DNA of 64,000 bases. Origin: Lepraria neglecta. Taxonomy: Eukaryota > Ascomycota > Lecanoromycetes > Lecanorales > Stereocaulaceae. The first letter of the stretch is position 1; every line of letters begins with the position of its first letter. Below are positions 44,880 to 56,571 of the stretch, piece by piece. Where the stretch lies: contig CM065650.1 in NCBI GenBank assembly GCA_033220425.1, positions 3,534,001 to 3,598,000 of the forward strand, written 5' to 3'. Under the pieces are notes generated by a model. It did no database searches and had not been told where the DNA came from. It saw nothing but the letters and a program-made list of their open reading frames with translations. The position numbers and the translations under genes were made by a program.

Positions 44880-47800
44880 ATGGACCCTATATCCATCATT
44901 AGCACTGTCGGTGCTGTCAGCCATGTCGTATACCAAGTTTCAACCACCCTGTACACGTTCATTCAAGCGACGAAGAATGTCGATCAGTCCGTCAAATCCC
45001 TCTACGCCGAGATTGATGGTCTCCACCGCGTGCTTGATGCCATCAGCAGTAGCCTCACAGATCCTATGATCAGGTCTACAACGGCTGCTACCCAAGATAA
45101 CTGCAAGCTGTGGAGCTCATTCGATGGCTCGCTCAGTGACTGCAGAGAGACTGCCCAGGCTCTCGATAATATCCTTAAAAGTGTCAAAGGAGCGGGTACG
45201 CGGCGAAATCTTTTCAAGCTTTCGATTCGGCAGATGAAGCTGAATCTTAACGAAGATGATATCAAAAAGATCAGGTCCCAGGTTCACACTCATAATATGA
45301 ATCTTCAGATGGTTTTGCAGACGATCAATGTGTAATGATTAACTCCAAGTCTTTTTTTATTCATTTCACTGACTTGGCGTCAGTCATGTCAGTTGCATAT
45401 CACCCGACAGGGTCATCGATGACATCAGCCCGAAGATTGAACGTTTGGCCGAAATGATATCGAACTTCCAGCTGCCTCAAAGCAAAGGAAGTGAGAGCTG
45501 GCTCCCTGCGCAGATAAAAAGTGAAGACCTCCTTTCGCCACACGGAAAGTTTGAAATAGTCCGCAGAAGCTGTTCTTTCCAGCGCTAGCACTGTTTTTGG
45601 AGCCGGATCAGTCACTAGAGGAGGTACTGAAAGAAACTTCACAGCTGGCTCGGAATACGGTGAGCCTCTTAGTGGCGCGAATCGCAATCGGATTGAAACT
45701 TGGATCCCACAGCCGAACATAGCGGAAGAGCCCATGGGAGAAGACAACAGGTCATCGGCAACTCAATCTCAAAAACAGGTATCTATCTTTAGTAAACCAA
45801 ATCTGGGCAGTTTTGAGGAGAGGAGCGTTATTGGAGGCCAAGCAAATCCAGAAGTGATCGGTAAATCCGACTCTGACGATGATGTCGATTTTGAGGGTGT
45901 TCAGGGTTTTCTTGCAAAAGGACTAGAGAAGTACAATCGAAACAGCTTTGCGGAGTCGGAGGAGATCCTTCGGCATGGGTTGAAAGTCGCGCAGACACTA
46001 AGTTTCAAGAGAAGAGGCCTTCTCAATATTATAGACATTCAACTGAAAGTTGCTCTTAGTTGTTTACACCAAGAAAAACTGGACGAGTCGGAGCAAATAC
46101 TTTTGACTATGGAGAAGGAGCAGGCTGCCAGTGATCAAGATGCTGCACGCATAATTTTGGCTTCTCACACTCTGGCTCAGGTGTACTTTCGCAAAGGCAA
46201 TCTTGATAAGGCACAGGCCCATTGCCGGAAAGCCATGATTGGGCGAAGACGGACTCTTGGAAAACAGCATCCGTATTATTATGACGCTTTGAATTTACTG
46301 GTGTCTATTTACCGGGCAAAGGATGATCTAACTACGGCCGCTATCTACGCTGATCTTGTTCCTGCCGAATTCCCTGTTGTTAACCATTCTGTGGCTGTTT
46401 CCATTCCTCCTCTTGAGGAAAGCACGGGAGAATCGATAGACAGCAAGCCATTCTTGTCCCAAGAGGAAAAGGAGGCGGCGCTTGAGGTCCTTCTACGCGA
46501 CGGATATCATACTGATGAAAAGGATTTTGACGCAGGCAAGGCACTGATATGGGCTGCCCGAGAAGGACACGATGCAGTGGTACAGCTTTTCTTAGAGATT
46601 GGTGCAAATACAGAGGTAAAAGAGGTAGATGAGATGACGGCGTTGATTTGGGCTTCTGAAGAAGGACATGAGAAGGTGGCTCGACTACTGAGGGGAGGCG
46701 CAAATATCGAGGCCAAAAAAACGAACAGCACGACAGCGCTGAATCATGCTGCTCAAAAGGGACACGGACCAGTAGTACGGTTACTGTTGGAGGAAGGCGC
46801 AAGCGTTGAGGCAGAGGAGAACGGCAGGGAAATGAAGGCACTGATATGCGATGGTCAAGAAGGGATTGAGAAAGTGACGCGGCAATTATTAGAGAAAGGC
46901 GCTGTAAACACCCAGGATGCTAGGGGACATACCGCGCTGCACACAGCAGCTCAAAATGGAAAATCAGTGATAGTGCAACTACTATTAAAGAAGGGAGCTA
47001 CTATAGAGATAAAGAATAAGTGGGGATGGACAGCATTGCATAAGGGAGCCTATTACCAACATTTGGCAGTGGTACGGCTTCTGCTGGAGGGAGGGGCTGT
47101 TATTGATGCGCAAGATAACGACGGATGGACAGCACTCTACCGCTCAGCCTTGAGTGGGCACAAGGATGTGGTGCGGCTGCTTTTGGAGAAGGGGGCTGCT
47201 ATTATCATAAAGACGAAATCCGGATTCAATCCGCTACATGCAGCATCGTCAAGTGGATATGATGCAGTGATGCAGCTTCTGCTGGAGAAAGGGGTTGCCA
47301 TCGATGTCCGGACTGATGATGGTCAGTCAGCACTTTACTGTGCAGCCGCGAACGGACATGAAGAAGTGATACGGCTGCTTCTGGAGAAAGGGGCTGATAT
47401 CAACGTGAAGATTTCTGGATGGACTCCTCTGCAGAAAGCATCACTGGAAGGGTATAAAGCGGTAGTGCAGCTTCTGCTGGAGAGAGGGGCTACTGTAGAT
47501 ACCCAATCTGATGACGGTCAGTCAGCACTTTACTGTGCAGCCAGGAACGGACATGAAGAAGTAATACGGCTACTTCTAGAGAAAGGGGTTAATATCGACG
47601 CGAAGACTAAGTCCGGATGGACTCCCCTGCAGAAAGCATCACTGGAAGGGTATGAAGCGGTAGTACAGCTTCTGCTAGAGAAAGGAGCTGCTGTGGATAC
47701 CCAATCTGATGACGGTCAGTCAGCACTTTACTGTGCAGCCGCGAACGGATATGAAAAAGTAATACGGCTGCTTCTGGAGAAAGGGGCTGATATCAACGTG

Positions 47801-48769
47801 AAGATTTCTGGATGGACTCCCCTGCAGAAAGCATCACTGGAAGGGTATAAAGCGGTAGTGCAGCTTCTGCTGGAGAGAGGGGCTACTGTGGACACCCAAT
47901 CTGATGACGGTCAGTCGGCACTTTACTGTACAGCCAGGAACGGACATGAAGAAGTAATACGGCTACTTCTAGAGAAAGGGGTTAATATCGACGTGAAGAC
48001 TAAGTCCGGATGGACTCCCCTGCAGAAATCATCACTGGAAGGGTATAAAGCAGTAGTACAGCTTCTGCTGGAGGAAGGAGCTGCTGTGGATACCCAATCT
48101 GATGACGGTCAGTCAGCACTTTACTGTGCAGCTCTAAATGGGCATAAGGATGTGATGCGGCTGCTTTTGGAGAAGGGGGCTGCTGTTACCATAAAGACGA
48201 AATCCGGATGGATTCCGCTGCATGCAGCATCTTCAAATGGATATAATGCAGTAGTGCAGCTTCTGCTGGAGAAAGGGGTTGCCATCGATGCGCGGACTGA
48301 TGACGGACAAACAGCACTATACTGCGCAGCCAAGAATGGACAAGACACGGTGATACGGCTGCTTCTGGAGAAGGAGGCTGATATCACTATTAGAATAAAG
48401 TCCGGATGGACCGCGCTGCATACAGCATCATGGAACGGGCACGAGAAAGTGACGCAGCTCCTGCTGGAGGAAGGGGCCGCGGTCGATGCGCAGGATAATA
48501 GTGGATGGAGAGCGCTGCATAGAGCCTCAAATGCTGGGCATGAGGCAGTGGTTCAGCTCCTGCTGGAGAAAGACGCTGCTATCAACGGGCAAGATAATGA
48601 AGGATGGACAGCACTGCACAACGCAGCTCACAAGGGACGAACGGAGGTTGTGGAACTGTTATTAAGGTCTGGGGCTGCTCTCAACGCGTTGACTAATCAG
48701 AGGAAAACGCCATTGTTCCTAGCAGCAGAGAATGGGCATAATGCAGTGATGCAGCTACTACTGAGATGA
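44880..48769 (+). CDS. HeLo-like/TPR-like/ankyrin repeat protein (STAND-related, no NTPase)
   Basis: Exon 1 (44880-45331) and exon 2 (from 45411, 79-bp intron) begin MDPISIISTVGAVSHVVYQV and give about 200 residues of helical sequence typical of the HeLo-like fungal N-terminal region of STAND proteins, ending near LLSPHGKFEIVRRSCSF. From about 45590 a second open frame continues to 48769: a Ser/Thr-rich linker, a TPR-like helical region (GLEKYNRNSFAESEEILRHG, VYFRKGNLDKAQAHCRKAM) and about 22 ankyrin repeats of 33 residues. The two parts lie in different frames with no convincing intron between, so one break is implied, or two transcripts. No NB-ARC or NACHT is present. Repeats 47321-48106 form a near-identical tandem duplication. 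HeLo-type domains are known to execute heterokaryon-incompatibility cell death. Confidence 0.7.
47321..48106 (+). repeat. 393-bp tandem duplication of four ankyrin repeats
   Basis: Copy A is 47321-47713 and copy B 47714-48106. Each is 393 bp (131 residues) and begins GGTCAGTCAGCACTTTACTG. By eye the two protein copies differ at about seven of 131 residues, while other repeats in the array differ much more. The size keeps the reading frame. Confidence 0.9.
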
Positions 48770-48959
48770 AGAACAATAACAACGAAAGGATCGCGGCATA
48801 CAGCGCCATTGCAAAAAGCAAGAACAGTCAGGAGGCTGATGCATCATGCTTTCAGTCAATTGGTTGCATTTCCTGCCAAACCCTTGTTGCTTCCCACAGA
48901 GAACGTGTGACGCATCCGTATAGACTACTACGTCTAGACTCTATAGCGAGTACTTCGGA

Positions 48960-49800
48960 ATAGAAGGAAAAGAGCCGGAATATATATTATAGGCCAGAGT
49001 CGGGATATTAGTAAAAAGAATCGCGAGGAACGCGTAGATTATAGAGACGAAAATGGGCCTAAGGATTTTTGGAGTTTCTGATAGTATATTTCTTTTAGCG
49101 ACGAGGCTCGTTTTAACCTAGATAAGTAGCTAAAAAACGAATTCTCCGCGATGCTGGCACTCGTCTCAACGCCGATATATACAGATACGCCCGGAGCTCT
49201 ATAGGGTCCGGGTCCACTATTCCGCCAGCTGCTCCTAGCACTATAAAAGCGATTTGACCTCCTATAACGACGAGCACGACCTAAGACTGAGACGCCGGAG
49301 TAGTATGAATAGCGTCTGGAGGAGTAGAAAGAGCACCTACTATACGACCCGGAGATTAAGCCTAAAGGGAACTTAATAACGCAAGCTTACTACACCAAAA
49401 AGATTCTCTCAGGTCTAATTACTGAGATTCGATATGATCTTCCAAGAAGACAACGACCCCAGCCACGGCCAGCGCTCGGGGCCCCGGGGAGCCGCCAATA
49501 AGCTACGCGAAGCCAACTGGATACAGACACTAAAGCGCCCAGCGCAGTCGTCAGATCTAGGCCCTATTGAGGGCCTTTGGGCGATTTGAAAACAGCACAT
49601 ACGCCGGAGGCGCCCCCAGACGATAGAGGGGCTGAAAGCAGCTCTTAGGGAGGAATAGGCGCTATTACTATAGATTATGTACGCCGGAGGATCGCTGCGA
49701 TGCCTAAACGGTGCCGGGGAGCCGCCCGGAACGGTGGCAGAGCGCAATTTGTGGTAGTGAATATGACATTTTAGGCATGCTCGCCCGGGTAAACCTTGGA
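48960..49800 (+). mobile_element. Heavily decayed Tc1-type transposon relic
   Basis: Plus-strand fragments spell a second, different Tc1-like transposase: SDEARFNLD (first Asp region, near 49093), then QEDNDPSHG (second Asp, near 49440) and SSDLGPIEGLWAI (glutamate, near 49550) followed by LKAALREE. Frames between are shattered by many stops, and the DNA is rich in TA-type changes as expected of repeat-induced point mutation. The element begins about 200 bp after the ankyrin gene ends. Ends and inverted repeats could not be located. Confidence 0.75.
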
Positions 49801-50270
49801 GGTTTATTGACTTTTGTCCCCCTGGTTCCAAGCGCGTCTTAGCGCACCTGACACGGTATGTTTCTCTGCCGGAAAGGATGTATCTTTCTACCTTTCTTCA
49901 CCAGCTGTTTGGATAAATCAAGCGCTGGCTTCTAAGGGTTTGGCTTCTGGCTGCGATTTCTATTTGACAAGGTGGATTTCGGACCGTTGCTATCTACAGC
50001 TTCGTGGTTTACTGACCGGAGATGGATGGCCTTCTCCGATTTCACATGCATTTGAGAAGTAAGGAATTCTTGTGCTATAATGCAGTTCTTGCTTTTCTGT
50101 GCAATTTCTTCTCCGATTTCTCAATGCCTTCTGTGATGCCACACCCAAGAACCTTGAGAAAACTGCCCACCAAAAGTCCCCGCTCACCGCTTCTGTGCAC
50201 TGCTTCCGCTTTACATACTTTCTACAGCCCTTACACTAGAGTCTATTCGCTACTACCATACTTTTTCAAA

Positions 50271-50700
50271 TGGCGCCCCAAGGATACAGATGTGCCAATA
50301 GAGCAAATGCCACAGGTCCGGAATCGTTGCCTCGTGCAAAAGCTGCCGTTAGACATAAGCTTGACGGCAAAGAAAGGATGAATCTGCTTTGGAGCTTTCT
50401 TGAGCCTATCATCCTTCATACACCATGTTCCCCCGGTTTTCGACTCGGTGAGCCGTTCAGAAACCTAGACGATCGAGATCTTGTGTTGGTCTCGATCGAC
50501 TTCGAAGCAATCTGGTGTCCGCAACCTATATCAGCCTAGCTCCAGTGGAGGCTGCAGAGTCAGGAAATTCGGTTCAGCTGAAGGAAAATCATCAAACGCC
50601 ATCACACAATTCAGGCACACGTCCTCTTGTGCACGTGTAATCTTCGAACCATTATCAAGTTACCGTGAATATATTTCAGAAAGCTTAGTCTCAGATTGAG
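50271..50700 (+). pseudogene. Piece of a Gfd2/YDR514C-like DEDD exonuclease (N-terminal part)
   Basis: The frame starting MAPQGYRCANRANATG has a helix KERMNLLWSFLEPIIL and then DDRDLVLVSIDFEAIWC. The strand with D-x-E (SIDFEA) fits the first catalytic motif of DEDD-type 3'-5' exonucleases, and the preceding layout fits fungal Gfd2/YDR514C-like proteins. The frame soon stops; the remainder of the domain is not seen downstream, although its C-terminal part recurs 7.4 kb away. Whether both pieces come from one gene is inference. Confidence 0.45.
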
Positions 50701-50831
50701 AACTCTCGTCGAGACGGAACGCTTCCCAACACTTTCGGACCACGGCTCTAACATTAGCCTCTCTGGTCCTGGACAATATCAGATCACACACCACCCAGAG
50801 GTGCACTGATATGGCATGACTTCGGTCGCTG

Positions 50832-51285
50832 TTGGCCTTAGCTGTGTTATGCAGTAGATTGGCCACAGCTTCACCTAAAGCTACTTCAACTGCTGCACGC
50901 GCTGCATCGGCGGTGTGGGACAGGTTCAATACTGCTGAGACAGTTGGAATTGCAATTGGCGGTACTGTTCTGGGCTTTTATGCCATAATATTCTGCCAAC
51001 TCTCTCGAAGGAAACCTAGTGGGGTCGGTCGAATCTGTACAAAAAAAAATCTGAGTCTGATGAGACAATTCAATCCGTTTCATTGTCAAAGCCACAAGAA
51101 GTTCAGCATACTCCCACCAAATCCGTTTCATTCTCAAAGCCACAAGGGGCCCTGCGCACTCCCACCAAATCCGTTTCATTCTCAAAGCCACAAGGGGCCC
51201 TGCGCACTCCCCCTGGTGAATGGAAGTCTGGATTAATGGCCAAACCCGGAGACGTTAGCCAATTCATTGAATTTGTCAATCTGTA
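50832..51285 (+). pseudogene. Membrane protein relic with repeated tail
   Basis: One frame shows an Ala-rich helix and a hydrophobic span VGIAIGGTVLGFYAIIFCQL, then basic residues. After a run of nine As the next frame carries three copies of a 16-residue unit (TPTKSVSFSKPQGALR) and ends PGDVSQFIEFVNL. A one-base difference in the A-run separates the frames, so this is either a decayed gene or two frames of a short-lived polymorphism. No family recognised. The neighbours are also relics. Confidence 0.35.
51064..51213 (+). repeat. 48-bp tandem repeat, about three copies
   Basis: The unit begins ACTCCCACCAAATCCGTTTC and is repeated with few changes; the last copies are nearly identical. 48 bp keeps frame (16 residues). 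Confidence 0.85.
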
Positions 51286-51370
51286 GGGCGAGGATGTTAT
51301 ACTTCTGCGTGAACTATTGATGCTAGCTTCAAGAAGGTATTTCCAAACACTGAAAGTCCGGGAACAAACA

Positions 51371-53447
51371 TGAGATCCTCAGACGGGAACATATATCCGG
51401 AGAAAGCCCCAGAGGATATGACTTTCATGCAATCCTTCGCGCTTGATCCATCTCGTCCGGAAGACCTGCTTGCACTCCGAGATAGGCTCTAATCTCAGGG
51501 CCGGATTATCATTCGTCAGCAAAGCGGCCAAGCTACACAAACCACGAAGCCTGGGCTACAGATAGCCAGGTATAGATTGCTGATACAAATAGGGACGAGT
51601 TGAGGAATGTCGAGCGAAGAGATTTCTACGGGGCATTGATACAAGTTTTCGATGAACTGCCAGATCAAGGCAGCCCATGCATACAAAGACGCCAGACGGA
51701 GCTATTCTACAATCATGCACGGTTGGTGGGCATTCATATCGGCCAAAAAAGCGCTCGCAAATCCAACACGTAGCATCATCGGACTGGGGATCAGGGAGGG
51801 TTTCAGAGAGCGATTTATCCATCTGATGATGAAATGCTACACATAGCCACCGAGATGGTGACGGTAAGGTTATGGAAGATCTGCTACCTCTGCTGGTCAA
51901 GTCAGACGGACCCTGCGTTGCACCCACGTTCATACGTTATGTGCGAGTGGGCCCAAATAAACGGGACTTGGGGTCTAGAATCCAAACTTCTTCCCTGGCA
52001 GTCGAAGTTATCGCGCGTCTGAAGAATTCTACGGCATGGTCACAGGGCGTTAGCGGCTTCTTGCTGGCTGGTTCGATCCAGGAACTCGAAGCCTAAAGGA
52101 CTCTGATGCGGTGGAGTACAGTTTGAATCCGAATGAAGAGTGGTGCGACGTGGCCTACAAGTCAAGAGACCACCAGGCCATGTCAGCTCTGTGCGTTCTT
52201 CTCCCACAATTGAAACTTTGGGATACGCTAGCACGCATGCCCGAGGAGTATCATCTGGATTGCGGTTATCATCTATCCCGCCTGGGATATCCTGAACTTG
52301 CCGAACGCTTTCTTTTATCTGGCTTTTCCCCATGTGACTCTCATGCTCTTGGAAATTACTGGAGATGTCAAATCGAATTGCTGGCAGTGACCATTCGATT
52401 GGGCCGGTGGCAGGAGGCAGAAGACAAACTTCATAGTTCACTACAACTTGCGATTAGGAGATGTGACAACGCAAATTTTGACGCCTTTGGCAATTGGCAG
52501 TTGTCCGGGGAGTTCGGTGAATTCAAGCTATCCATCAGTTGCTTACTGGCTGATTTTTTTATGGCCAAGGGAAAATTCCTAGGGGCGGAGCTCCTGCTGA
52601 GAGCTCCTCTCGAGGGCATTCAGGACATGCGAGACCACTATATCAAATCAATGCGCCTGGCAGTACAGTCTCAACTACTTCATGCTCAACTACAACTCGA
52701 TTACTTCGCACAAGCCAAGGAGACATCGCTTTGGCAATGCAGGGATGTCTTTGACCCTGGTTATTCTTCGCTAGAAAAATGGACAATATGCTGGATGGTT
52801 GACGAATTGTTGATTTGCACAAATGAACTCGTGGATGCCAAAATGCTGTTGGGCGCGATGAAGACCCTTGACATTTTGGTAGCGGCTGCAGGATCACAAC
52901 ACTGCTACCAGAAGAGGTGCGAGACTACGTTCAATGTAGACACCAGGCTGTGTCATGTCTAATGGCCGCTGAAAGGCCATTGTTATCATCCGAGCCAGCT
53001 CCGGAGGACAGGGTTACTACATCATCAACATACCCGAGATCATTGGAAAGCCTACTAAGCATCTCTTTCTACAAGAAAAACCCCAGAGTATCGGCCGTTG
53101 AATTTCCAGACATGTTGGTCAGAACAACACCAATATCGTTACATAGACATGCGTCTAAGTCCTCTGGAGAAGCACAAAATACGTCGGCGAAGCGGCTCCA
53201 GGCTATCACAACTCCCAAAGGGCCTGCCAAACAACAAGTCGAGGCCCGAAACACGTATTCTCCAGCAGATATGCGGAATCTATCTCTTCTTCGCCTTTCC
53301 CGGCTTCCCCCTACACCGAAGACTGCGCTGCGTCTCTCTCGATCTTCTTCACCGAAGACTGACGCTCATCTCTCGCGGATCTCCTCTGCATTAGAAACGC
53401 GTAACTATAGGCCTACTGGGTTCCCTTTGATTTTTGAGGAGACTTAG
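51371..53447 (+). pseudogene. Decayed fungal orphan gene with TPR-like helical part
   Basis: Protein-like blocks follow one another on the plus strand in changing frames. Near 51570-51770 is DFYGALIQVFDELPD and TELFYNHARLVGIH. From 52111 to 52962 is a frame of 283 residues with EYHLDCGYHLSRLGYPELAE and RLGRWQEAEDKLHSSLQLA, helix-turn-helix repeats like those of fungal TPR-like orphan proteins. From 52917 to 53447 follows PEEVRDYVQCRHQAV and a Ser/Pro-rich tail. At least three breaks separate the blocks. The family recurs in filamentous ascomycetes but its function is unknown to me. The gene converges on the NLR relic. Confidence 0.5.
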
Positions 53448-53479
53448 ACATAGCAGCCTGACGTGCTTGCCTAAAACAA

Positions 53480-55860
53480 CATCATGGATGATGGCCAGTA
53501 CCCATTGCAGTGTCGCAAAAGTCGCCAAAATCAGCACGTGACTGGAAATATTCGGCCACATCTCGTAACATTGATTGTTCGTCAAGGCTTGTCCTGTTGG
53601 GAGTCAGAAGGGCACAAGGCATTATCAAGCTCTTTAGTTTTATGCTGTCATCTGCGTCGGGGCCTGACAGTAGCGAGACTTGGATCAACTCTGTGACGCA
53701 CCGATTCATCATACTGAAATTGTTTCCGAGGAAACGAAGATGGACCTCCAAAGGAAATTCGGGACGACTCTGGGGGTATTCGCTCAAAATCTTGCAAAAC
53801 GTGTCTAAATCCTCTCGCACAAAGATCCAAGACGCAGTACACTGAGAAGCTGCAAACTCTTCTGAGAGAGTCCGTACAAATTCGTAGCCAGTTTGCCGTT
53901 GATATTTCTCCGCAGACGAGCCTTGGACACCTCGAACGACTCTAGTATAGTGCGACTGTGCTTGTATGTGTCACGACGGGATTGCAATATTTGGCCGTTG
54001 CCCCATTCATGAAGCAGTCGCTCCAAAGATTTGGAAATTGCATTGGAGCTGAAATGAGCTTTCACAAAGTGAGATTCTATAATGATTACAACAGGTAGTG
54101 CAGGTGCTTGACCACTTCCCCCGCTATCTTTCTGTCTGTACCGGATACAGCTTGAACCGTCGAATCAATTTTCCTCTGGTTGCGGCGTCGACGACTGTCC
54201 TCGATACAGTCTTGCAACAAGCCAGCTACATGCTCTCCCTGCAAAGACGGCACTTCGAAATCCCTGGCCTCCCAGATCATATCCTTTTCAGCCATCAACG
54301 GGTCTCTTGCAGTGTGGATAAGATCCAGGGTATTTGCGGCAAACATGCGGGACATGGTCCTGTGATGATCAACGTCAAGACCGTCTAAGCCATCTAAGAT
54401 GACGAGTATCCTGGACGACTCATCCCGCGTTGATTTCATCCAAATTTCCAGCGTCGTCGTGAGAGGTGTTGCGTCATTATCAGAGATATGCAGTCGGGGA
54501 GGTCCTAGCTCTCGGCTGCTGGCTTGCGCAGTATCAAAGCGCAACAGTTCGCCTTTCAGATATAGTGCAGATTTCCAGAAGTCATCTTCTAAAGCTTCCC
54601 ACTCGTTGGCACGAAGCCACAAGACAAATTGGTGTGGCTCCAGCTTTTCGATTATCAAGAGGCTCAGCTCGGTTTTTCTGTGCCAGAAACAACGTTCATC
54701 AGCGTTGGATCTTGAAAGACCAATGAACATAATTTTCTCGAGCTTACCCAGCACCACCAAGCCCAGATAATGAGACTTTTCGCTGTCTTAGACCCTCCCG
54801 TTGTTTCCACCATTCAGAAATTTCGCCCATCAGATTCTCTCTGCCAAGAAACGGATGGCAGCGCTCGGGAACGTTAACAGAAGTCTTTCGGCAAGGAAGT
54901 GCAATGTGAGAAGGTACTGCGCCGACCATATCGTTTGCATGCGAGACGGGGTGAAAGGCTTGAAGCTCTGCTAAGACTCAATCATTAGCCGTCTGAGATC
55001 AAGGATTAACCAAATTCGAGAAAATCGAGTGCTTGCCGTAGGTGACGTACAGTTGCCTCTCTGATCGTGTTCACACCGCACTGGGTGTGCTTGCGCTCTT
55101 TCGGCCATGCTCTTCATATTGGGTCCAACCGCATCATAAGCCGGATCAGAAGCGCCAGAGAATTTGCATATCTCTGAATGGTTGCGATCGAGGTCAAGTG
55201 GAGTTTTTCGACCATTTCCCAGCTTTGCTGATAGCGAGTCCACAATGTACTAACGTTTTTAGCGAAGGCCTCTCAAACTCGTCTTGGGACCACAAACCAT
55301 GTTTGTAACTTGTGGAAAAATATTTATGTTACCGATAAACCTTCTTTTGCGAATGGTGAGCTTGATCATCTTGGTTTCGTAGTACGTCAGAACCTCATAA
55401 TCATTCTTACGCTGCAATTGTTCTAGCAATGAATTTTTCGCCTCTCCTGTCAGCGCGCTGCATATGTTGGCCGCAAAATCTCCCAGCCCAGCTTTATTTC
55501 CCCCCGGTGGGGAACGGCGAAAAACACAAGTCCATATGTCGACGCCTTAATACAGCAGTATCTCGCACTGAGCGTTGCTACAATGAGTGCCTGCTTCACC
55601 ATGAGCCTGCCCATCTAGTGCGCAACGAAAATCAATGGCCGATCCTTTCCTTCCTCACCTCGCTTGTTCTTAAGTCTATCTAGTAGCCTATTCGCGTGGG
55701 CTGCAGTTGATGCGTTCGAAGCGCCGCCTAATACCGCAGTATTGTAGGTGAAAATAATGATCCTCGCGAAGGGTATCTCGGGTGACAGAAGAGTTTGTGG
55801 CCAGAAGGTGCCTTTCTTATGGGTCCGCGGTGTTGGTGGGGTTGAGGCCGTGCACGACTA
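53480..55860 (-). pseudogene. Decayed NLR-type STAND gene (alpha/beta-hydrolase plus NB-ARC)
   Basis: Reading from right to left, the relic has three parts. First an alpha/beta-hydrolase domain of the DUF676 kind found at the N-terminus of fungal NLRs (VVHGLNPTNTADP, IIIFTYNTAVLGGAS, FFAVPHRGG). Next a linker with PLDLDRNHSEICKFSG, typical of the same proteins. Then an NB-ARC domain: NVPERCHPFLGRE, P-loop GLGGAGKTEL, Walker B ILVILDGLDGL and IHTARDP. The P-loop is built across a 70-bp intron (54747-54678), still perfect. Helical sequence follows to about 53480. At least four breaks disrupt the whole. The family senses non-self and triggers cell death in fungi. It is treated here as a fossil receptor. 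Confidence 0.75.
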
Positions 55861-56571
55861 GAGTATTGTTAGCACAGTGATGGGTGCTATAGCAATTTGC
55901 TGGAAGAAGGTGGGATTACTCAATAGTCGCGTCGTCGACATTAGTTGTTTCCAAGATCTGAATGTTCGCCTAATTCGCCAGACCCTTTCCATGTATGAAC
56001 GCTATATACGATCGTACGCAGGCTGCAAACCTTCAGCTGTCAACTGGACGGTCATCACTAACACATCGCTTCTGCGAGCCAACTCTAGGGCATCGCCAAG
56101 ACACTGACCAAGCGTCCTTTAGTTTTCGACCAGCCTACTTTGTAGAGCATCAGATGGAAGCATCGATCTGCACAGTCCTGCCTGTTCTATCCAGTCCACC
56201 AGCACCGCTGATGTACAAATACGCGGCCATTGCTCCACGGAGCAGGCGGTGGACCAATGAATCAGCAGGGCAATCATCTTGAAGGTTTCAGTGTGCTAAC
56301 AATTACACTGACAGTGGATGGGCCGTGGCTCCAGAATGGCTCAAGCCAATTCTCGCTGATCAAACGTAAAAACTCGCCTAGAAGCGAGCTCGACAGATGA
56401 AGCTATATCGTTGCCTGTATCTCAAGGTTCTCTTTTTGGCTAATCGAGGAAACAAGCATGCAGGAGGTGGACACGACAAAGCATGAGGCCGTTTTGTTCA
56501 TCGAGAGGGTGCTTATTCGGATGAATGATGGTATTTGATCATTATGTGCATTTCCCACTGGAGTATACGAT
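55861..56571. other. Intergenic in the accessory island
   Basis: Short frames only; no supported gene. Confidence 0.45.

Noticed and set aside
49415-49831. Minus-strand frame of 138 codons
   Set aside because: It is the antisense shadow of the Tc1-type transposase blocks on the plus strand.
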